From the NCBI GenBank assembly GCA_031395485.1, contig JANNUS010000009.1:310001-374000 (forward strand): DNA of 64,000 nucleotides, in the 5' to 3' direction. Positions 60,794 to 64,000 of this stretch are shown in pieces. Each line of letters opens with the position of its first letter. Positions within the stretch are counted from its first letter, which is position 1. The notes below the pieces were generated by a model that searched no databases, had not been told where the DNA came from, and saw only the letters and a list, made by a program, of their open reading frames with translations. The position numbers were made by a program, and so were the translations under genes. This DNA comes from UBA2336 sp031395485 (GTDB lineage Bacteria; Bacteroidota; Bacteroidia; Cytophagales; Cyclobacteriaceae).

Positions 60794-62094
60794 ACGCGTT
60801 CAATCTCTGCCCCTAACTTTTGCAATCGGCCATCAATGTTTTGATACCCCCGATCAATCTGATCGATGCTGGAGATTTCGCTGGTGCCATTAGCCGAAAG
60901 GGCAGCGATTAACAACGCAACACCTGCGCGAATATCGGGTGACGCCATTTTAATTCCACGCAATGGTTGCTTGCGATCTAAGCCAATAACATTGGCCCGG
61001 TGAGGATCACACAAAATGATTTGTGCTCCCATATCGATAAGCTTATCAACAAAGAATAAACGGCTCTCAAACATCTTTTGGTGAATGAGTACAGAGCCTT
61101 TAGCTTGAGTTGCTACAACTAATACAATGCTAATCAAATCGGGGGTGAAGCCTGGCCAGGGTGCATCAGCCACAGTGAGGATAGAACCGTCAATAAAGGA
61201 TTCAATTTCGTAATGCTCTTGCGATGGAATATAAATATCATCACCTCTGAGTTCCAATTTAATACCCAGTCGCTTAAAGGTATCCGGAATCATCCCAAGC
61301 ATATCGATACGACAATTCTTGATTGTGATCTCTGATTGAGTCATGGCAGCAAGGCCAATGAAGCTTCCTATCTCGATCATGTCTGGAAGTAAGGTATGGT
61401 CAGTGCCACCAAGTTTAGTAACACCTTCAATGGTGAGAAGGTTAGAGCCTATACCGCTGATTTTTGCACCCATGCGGTTAAGCATGTTGCACAGTTGTTG
61501 GAGATAGGGTTCGCAGGCAGCATTATAAATAATAGTTTTCCCTTTCGCCAACACTGCGGCCATAAGAACGTTAGCTGTTCCGGTAACGGAGGCTTCATCT
61601 AACAGCATATAGGTTCCTTCAAGTTTTGAAGCGTCTATATGGAAGAGATGCGCATCAGCATCGAAATTAAATTTTGCGCCTAGTTTCTGAAATCCAATAA
61701 AGTGGGTATCTAATCTTCTTCTTCCAATTTTATCACCACCAGGCTTCGGTAAACTTGCCTTTCCATAGCGTGCTAAAATAGGGCCGAGCAACATAACGGA
61801 TCCACGCAATGCAGCTGCCTTTGAACGGTATTCGTCTGTCTCGAAAAAATTTGTGTTGATTGTGGAAGCAGTAAATCGATAGGAGTCGGTACTTAGTTTT
61901 TCAACCTTGCACCCTAAATCACCAATGAGTTCGATCAACTTATTGACATCCCGGATATCGGGAATATTATGAATGGTTACGGGTTGGTCTGTGAGAAGAA
62001 CCGCACTGATGATTTGAAGCGCCTCATTTTTTGCGCCTTGCGGAATTATTTCGCCTTTTAATCTTTTACCGCCTTTAATTCGGAAAATACTCAT
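60790..62094 (-). CDS. murA: UDP-N-acetylglucosamine 1-carboxyvinyltransferase, Cys-to-Asp type
   Basis: MurA starts peptidoglycan precursor synthesis by adding enolpyruvate to UDP-GlcNAc. The 434-residue protein begins FRIKGGKRLKGEIIPQGAKN (Lys and Asn of the active site). The catalytic loop reads KPGGDKIGRRRLDTH: Asp at residue 121 replaces the Cys115 of E. coli (PGGCTIGARPVDLH). This Asp form is known to resist fosfomycin in Mycobacterium and Chlamydia. The start at 62094 abuts a heptamer array. Confidence 0.95.
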   Translation of the reverse strand: MSIFRIKGGKRLKGEIIPQGAKNEALQIISAVLLTDQPVTIHNIPDIRDVNKLIELIGDLGCKVEKLSTDSYRFTASTINTNFFETDEYRSKAAALRGSVMLLGPILARYGKASLPKPGGDKIGRRRLDTHFIGFQKLGAKFNFDADAHLFHIDASKLEGTYMLLDEASVTGTANVLMAAVLAKGKTIIYNAACEPYLQQLCNMLNRMGAKISGIGSNLLTIEGVTKLGGTDHTLLPDMIEIGSFIGLAAMTQSEITIKNCRIDMLGMIPDTFKRLGIKLELRGDDIYIPSQEHYEIESFIDGSILTVADAPWPGFTPDLISIVLVVATQAKGSVLIHQKMFESRLFFVDKLIDMGAQIILCDPHRANVIGLDRKQPLRGIKMASPDIRAGVALLIAALSANGTSEISSIDQIDRGYQNIDGRLQKLGAEIERV

Positions 62095-62136
62095 CTTATA
62101 ATTTACGATTTACAATGGACAATTTACGATTTATCC
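62095..62136. repeat. Heptamer array (6 units) abutting the murA start
   Basis: The plus-strand units are CTTATAA, TTTACGA, TTTACAA, TGGACAA, TTTACGA, TTTATCC. The array starts directly at the base next to the murA ATG. A degenerate inverted counterpart with AATCGTAATTC lies at about 62150-62165, before the DUF4290 stop. Confidence 0.78.
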
Positions 62137-62168
62137 ATTTAACTAAAAGCAAATCGTAATTCTAAAAT

Positions 62169-62876
62169 CTATCGATCTCTTCTGCGCATTTTGTTTTTAT
62201 TGAACGGTCGCTTTGGGCGATGGCCGCCACTGTTGCGATCTCCACGTTCACCTCTTTCACTTCTCTCGTTTCGTTCTCCCTGATGCGGGCTTAGACTCCT
62301 CTTTTCGCCACGGTAAAGTTGCTCAAATAAATTTTCTACCCTCACTTTCTCCAGATCAACGGTTAAGACACCATTCGACAATTGACGTATGTCGTTTACA
62401 ATAACCGAATCGTCTAATGTTTCTTTGTTCCAGTTTCCGTAAAATGTTTTCATAAGCTTCCCCAGGTAGATGATCGCATCGTTTTGCTCTTCAGGGTTTT
62501 CCAACTTCATCGCCTCTTTAATCAGCCGCTCAATATTTTTTCCGTAATGCTTAAAGCGAATGTTGCTTTGGGGATAAAGCATGCGCTTTGGCTTCTTAAA
62601 AAGAATGTCGCGCTGCGGCACAGGGAAGGGGCTGTTGAGATCAAGATTGAAATCCGCAATGATGTATAGGTCATCCCACATACGCTGTGGGTTTTCAGGC
62701 GTTGCTTCTTTTACGCTGGGCGTGAGTTGTTTCATTAACTCAATTAGCGTAAACGCTAATTCCGTACGCTTTTCCTTGTCAGATACGCTGCGGATGTATT
62801 CCACTAATTTCTGAACATTACGACCGTATTCCTTTAAGATAATGTGCGGTCTTTGCGTGTTATATTCTGCTATCAT
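62169..62876 (-). CDS. DUF4290 protein with basic Arg/Gly-rich tail
   Basis: This 235-residue protein of the Bacteroidota family DUF4290 begins MIAEYNTQRPHIILKEYGRN. The conserved core runs to about residue 185 (YPQSNIRFKHYGKNIERLI, MKTFYGNWNKETLDDSVIV). The last 45 residues are low-complexity and rich in Arg, Gly and Asn (RNERSERGERGDRNSGG), which suggests RNA or DNA contact. Its function is unknown. The ATG directly abuts a heptamer array (62877-62911). Confidence 0.88.
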   Translation of the reverse strand: MIAEYNTQRPHIILKEYGRNVQKLVEYIRSVSDKEKRTELAFTLIELMKQLTPSVKEATPENPQRMWDDLYIIADFNLDLNSPFPVPQRDILFKKPKRMLYPQSNIRFKHYGKNIERLIKEAMKLENPEEQNDAIIYLGKLMKTFYGNWNKETLDDSVIVNDIRQLSNGVLTVDLEKVRVENLFEQLYRGEKRSLSPHQGERNERSERGERGDRNSGGHRPKRPFNKNKMRRRDR

Positions 62877-62911
62877 AATTAGTCTTTAGTTAGTAGTATT
62901 TAGTCTTGAGT
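62877..62911. repeat. Heptamer array (5 units), DUF4290 side of the four-helix-bundle element
   Basis: The minus-strand units are ACTCAAG, ACTAAAT, ACTACTA, ACTAAAG, ACTAATT. The array touches the DUF4290 start codon at one end and contains the stop codon of the four-helix-bundle gene (62900-62902). Confidence 0.88.
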
Positions 62912-63256
62912 TAATGAGCGTTTTAATGACCAACTCATTTTTTGAACTTCTTCGATTTCTTGTTGAATCGTCATCAGCACAGATTCATCAATAAGGTTTG
63001 TTCTTTGTGCTATGATCATTTGTGTTTCCAGTTCACATGTTGATCCATTTGAAATTCCTAAAAAATTATTAAACTCTTTTTTTGAATTTCTGCCTGCTCC
63101 TTCAGCAATGTTTGATGCAATAGAAACAGCACTTCTTCTCATTTGAGCGATCAAACCGTAAACTTCTTCTTTTGGGAACCCTTTAGTGATTTCGTATATC
63201 CTTACAGCTAAGTCAACAGACTTTTGCCATATTTTTAATTCTTTATAATTATTCAT
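62900..63256 (-). CDS. Four-helix-bundle protein (S23/bAvd-like)
   Basis: This protein of about 118 residues belongs to the TIGR02436-type family related to proteins encoded in 23S rRNA intervening sequences and to the Avd protein of diversity-generating retroelements. Family blocks are YKELKIWQKSVDLAVRIYEI, FPKEEVYGLIAQMRRSAVSI, ASNIAEGAGR and FLGISNGSTCELETQMIIA. I start at the ATG at 63256; the longer frame translates repeat DNA. The last residues (LTQD, stop) are encoded by a heptamer repeat. The gene sits between two inverted heptamer arrays, inserted between pcrA and the DUF4290 gene. Confidence 0.92.
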   Translation of the reverse strand: MNNYKELKIWQKSVDLAVRIYEITKGFPKEEVYGLIAQMRRSAVSIASNIAEGAGRNSKKEFNNFLGISNGSTCELETQMIIAQRTNLIDESVLMTIQQEIEEVQKMSWSLKRSLTQD

Positions 63257-63270
63257 ATTGGTTGTCCAAT
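63257..63270. promoter_or_regulatory. Small stem-loop directly upstream of the four-helix-bundle start codon
   Basis: ATTGG (63257-63261) pairs with CCAAT (63266-63270) around a TTGT loop. It lies between the ATG and the heptamer array. It could shape translation, but this is inference. Confidence 0.4.
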
Positions 63271-63273
63271 CGC

Positions 63274-63308
63274 ACTCAGGACTATAAACTCTGGACTCAA
63301 GACTATTG
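63274..63308. repeat. Heptamer array (5 units), pcrA side of the four-helix-bundle element
   Basis: The plus-strand units are ACTCAGG, ACTATAA, ACTCTGG, ACTCAAG, ACTATTG, every unit starting ACT. The array is inverted relative to 62877-62911 and contains the pcrA stop codon (63303-63305). Confidence 0.88.
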
Positions 63309-64000
63309 GTGTATTTTGAGTTTGGCAAAGCTAAGTAATAAGGTCTTCTCCCCAAAATCGTCAAAAAGTATTTTAGCCTTACGGTCGGCTCCCGAAAAAT
63401 CCATTTTTACTACCTGACCAAACCCGAATTTTGGGTGTTCTACCTTCATTCCTTCTTGTAGGGTGGTTGTGTCGCTCGGGGCAAAGTCCAGTGATGGCTT
63501 ATACGTTGATGCCTTCGCAGATGAAGAGGCAATGGTCTTTTTAAGACCACTCACTAACGACTTGGCATAGTTACCGGAAGAAGTTGTCGGGGTCGATTCA
63601 AACCCTGAAAACTTACTGCTTACTTTTATGAAGCTGGGATCAATGTCGTCCAGGAAACGACTCTTCTCACAATTTTTCAATCGACCAAACCGATACCGCG
63701 TAACGGCATACGACAAGAATAATTTCTTTTGCGCACGCGTAATGGCTACATAAAATAGCCTGCGTTCTTCCTCCAGATCTGCCCGGCTGCTTAACATCAT
63801 TTGCGATGGAAAAAGATCCTCTTCCAGTCCAACGATGTATACATATTTAAACTCTAAACCTTTCGCCATGTGAATGGTCATCATTGTAACCTTGTCGGGA
63901 TCTTTGTCTTTGTCTTCATCCTGACCGGTTACGAGGGAAACTTCCTGAAGAAATGCGCCAAGGGATTTATCTTCTTTTTCAGGATCCTCAACATATTCTT
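63303..64000 (-). CDS. pcrA: UvrD/PcrA-type DNA helicase, C-terminal part (5' end outside the window)
   Basis: The frame is open to the right edge and continues upstream of the first Met. Visible are FLQEVSLVTGQD (typical of PcrA near the 2B domain), motif V TIHMAKGLEFKYVYIVGLEE and motif VI EEERRLFYVAITRAQKKL. A Ser/Thr-rich linker and a C-terminal Tudor-like segment (MKVEHPKFGFGQVVKMDFSG) follow. It is a 3'-5' helicase of repair and replication restart. The last codons and stop lie in a heptamer array, so the native C-terminus may have been altered by the insertion. Confidence 0.95.
   Translation of the reverse strand, partial: EYVEDPEKEDKSLGAFLQEVSLVTGQDEDKDKDPDKVTMMTIHMAKGLEFKYVYIVGLEEDLFPSQMMLSSRADLEEERRLFYVAITRAQKKLFLSYAVTRYRFGRLKNCEKSRFLDDIDPSFIKVSSKFSGFESTPTTSSGNYAKSLVSGLKKTIASSSAKASTYKPSLDFAPSDTTTLQEGMKVEHPKFGFGQVVKMDFSGADRKAKILFDDFGEKTLLLSFAKLKIHQ

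Noticed and set aside
63257..63364. Longer N-terminus of the four-helix-bundle protein
   Set aside because: It would overlap pcrA and translate the heptamer array; the family start is at 63256.
1..64000. tRNA, rRNA or other structured RNA genes
   Set aside because: Reading the gaps on both strands showed no cloverleaf, tmRNA, RNase P or SRP-like core; a covariance-model search would be needed to exclude small RNAs.

Overview
The window looks like chromosomal DNA from a Bacteroidota bacterium, most likely order Cytophagales. The supporting signs are a fused LpxC-FabZ enzyme, a PorX-type regulator of the type IX secretion system (T9SS), a T9SS type B cargo protein, the Bacteroidota families DUF3822, DUF4290, DUF4296 and DUF4159, GH92/GH2 mannosidases, AT-rich DNA, and promoters that match the Bacteroidota -33 TTG / -7 TAnnTTTG pattern. 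I see no rRNA, tRNA, CRISPR array, prophage or classical insertion sequence. Most of the window is densely packed housekeeping DNA.

Layout. 1-1.7 kb: DUF4159-MoxR-DUF58 cluster (minus). 2-6.7 kb: one TldE-like and two tandem Tat-exported TldD-like proteins. 6.9-12 kb: pyrE, two Nudix hydrolases, coaD, a DUF3822 actin-fold protein, DUF1573, DUF423 and YggS. 12-14.2 kb: a GH3-type acyl-adenylating enzyme overlapping a LysE exporter. 14.2-17 kb: a second DUF58/von Willebrand cluster. 17.1-19.9 kb: DUF4296 lipoprotein and mutS2. 20.6-26 kb: a lipid A block (ABC ATPase, lpxA, lpxC-fabZ, lpxD, HD phosphohydrolase), divergent from porX-tsaE-alanine-dehydrogenase-like (26.2-29.4 kb). 29.4-37.3 kb: a mannoside operon (MFS permease, ROK kinase, GH2, GH92). 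37.3-41.2 kb: an accessory segment with a fused remnant of valS and the dehydrogenase gene, an unfamiliar membrane protein and two surface-type proteins. 41.3-53 kb: valS, an rRNA methyltransferase, fumarylacetoacetase, a repeat-flanked GIY-YIG nuclease, a flavin reductase-like protein, a TPR protein, pdhB and an abundant-type OmpA/TPR lipoprotein. 53-64 kb: PspC, a glycosyltransferase, YbaB, a T9SS cargo, a histidine ammonia-lyase, hisS, a small basic protein, xth, murA, DUF4290, a four-helix-bundle gene and the 3' part of pcrA.

The most unusual signal lies between the genes. (1) Arrays of degenerate tandem heptamers, commonly about five units (35 bp), sit 0-17 bp from start codons of at least ten genes. 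Several form inverted pairs, and one copy sits in frame inside hisS. One inverted pair encloses the four-helix-bundle gene, whose stop codon lies inside an array. (2) A second family of REP-like inverted repeats (core CTGAGCTTGTCGAAG) encloses the GIY-YIG nuclease gene, whose stop codon also lies in a repeat. A gene-less pair of the same family occurs near 50.8 kb. The two cases resemble gene-bearing and gene-less forms of small repeat elements, as in RAYT/REPIN systems, but with different candidate proteins. (3) A chimeric scar at 37404-37584 joins the 3' ends of valS and the dehydrogenase gene in the geometry expected of a tandem duplication or circle junction.

Other points of note are an alanine dehydrogenase-like protein lacking both catalytic residues, a MurA with Asp at the fosfomycin-target Cys position, and several start codons that I moved because the longer reading frame runs into repeat DNA.
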